From Pseudomonadota bacterium (GTDB lineage Bacteria; SAR324; XYD2-FULL-50-16; JAHJRI01), in NCBI GenBank assembly GCA_022360105.1, contig JAKSDL010000822.1, forward strand, positions 1-14,819: a stretch of DNA of 14,819 bases, in the 5' to 3' direction. A program made the translations under genes and the position numbers. The notes below the pieces were generated by a model, which had not been told where the DNA came from, did no database searches, and worked only from the letters and a program-made list of their open reading frames with translations. Below are positions 14,549-14,819 of the stretch, piece by piece; positions within the stretch are counted from its first letter, which is position 1, and each line of letters opens with the position of its first letter.

Positions 14549-14819
14549 ATGAAGTTAAAAACCTCTGTTTTACCGGAAGGTCGTTTTTGTTATGGAATCC
14601 ATAAACCGAGTTTTGAAGTCAGAAACCTTCTTAAAAACAAAACAATTCGAAAATTAGGATCCACCGAGGGTCAAACTGACGTCAACAACCAGGTAAATTT
14701 TCCGGATGGGAGCGTTGAGGAGCCCCAGGCCGACTGGATCTTTGAAATACCCAATCCGTTTCCCTTTCGAGGAACCACTTTTATAGCCAGAAGATGGGCT
14801 GAACAGAAAGTCAACCAGC
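14549..14819 (+). CDS. Hypothetical protein, 5' part, cut by the window edge
   Basis: A frame from ATG 14549 stays open to the end of the window (90 codons). The visible part begins MKLKTSVLPEGRFCYGIHKP and contains a polar middle and a segment rich in Phe and Pro (DWIFEIPNPFPFRGTTFIARRW). No signal peptide or membrane helix is seen. I recognise no family. The ribosome site is weak, so the start may be different. The even amino-acid use and the open frame support a real gene. Confidence 0.55.
   Translation, partial: MKLKTSVLPEGRFCYGIHKPSFEVRNLLKNKTIRKLGSTEGQTDVNNQVNFPDGSVEEPQADWIFEIPNPFPFRGTTFIARRWAEQKVNQ

Overview
The window looks like chromosomal DNA of an anaerobic deltaproteobacterium (Desulfobacterota, perhaps a Desulfobacterales relative). 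The grounds are a PAS/sigma-54 activator with a Cys-rich PAS domain, a HesB-like selenoprotein, an HcpR-like Crp/Fnr regulator next to a multi-Cys ferredoxin-type protein, an Rrf2 regulator beside methionine genes, a cytidylate-kinase-like protein, and moderately AT-rich DNA with wide intergenic gaps. No rRNA, tRNA, insertion sequence or CRISPR array was seen.

The most interesting part is about 1.2-5.0 kb. Four genes there read correctly only if an in-frame UGA is decoded as selenocysteine: (1) an FmdB-type zinc-ribbon protein (minus strand, UGA four codons before the stop) with an almost ideal bacterial SECIS hairpin; (2) a PAS-sigma54 transcription activator (1867-3276) whose UGA lies in the Cys-rich part of its PAS sensor domain; (3) a HesB/IscA-like protein (3365-3658), a known selenoprotein family, with a perfect 6-bp SECIS stem; (4) a 52-residue single-helix membrane protein (3836-3994) ending 12 bases before trxB. 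UGA is an ordinary stop elsewhere in the window, for example at the ends of trxB, the activator, the cNMP-domain gene and the cytidylate-kinase-like gene, so the code is not globally changed. An exact 16-bp sequence (core TTAGGTAACGCTA) lies in front of the activator gene and, inverted, in front of the HesB gene. A second GTAACG site sits exactly 21 bp from the first one, and a sigma-54 -24/-12 promoter candidate precedes the HesB gene. Together these suggest a small selenium- or redox-linked regulon in which the sensor-regulator is itself a selenoprotein.

Other regions. 1-508: no convincing gene. 509-1105: GNAT acetyltransferase, convergent with the FmdB gene across a terminator-like hairpin. 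4947-4966: strong terminator hairpin between convergent trxB and a Crp/Fnr-family regulator. That regulator is divergent from a multi-Cys Fe-S protein (5792-6544), with a perfect TTGAC-N4-GTCAA palindrome between them. 6706-6800: three consecutive hairpins form a probable structured leader of an Rrf2 regulator with the IscR-like three-Cys motif. It precedes a methionine pair: a MetA-family homoserine O-acyltransferase with the acetyl-type Glu, and an O-acetylhomoserine sulfhydrylase. This pair is convergent with an ArsR-family repressor across a shared terminator. 10156-10887: AT-rich non-coding DNA. 10888-11943: a soluble receiver-histidine kinase hybrid. 11944-12513: non-coding, holding a pseudoknot-compatible repeat set and a perfect 12-bp inverted repeat. 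12514-13344: cNMP-fold protein with a long acidic tail. 13372-14058: cytidylate-kinase-like protein. 14549 to the edge: start of an unrecognised gene.
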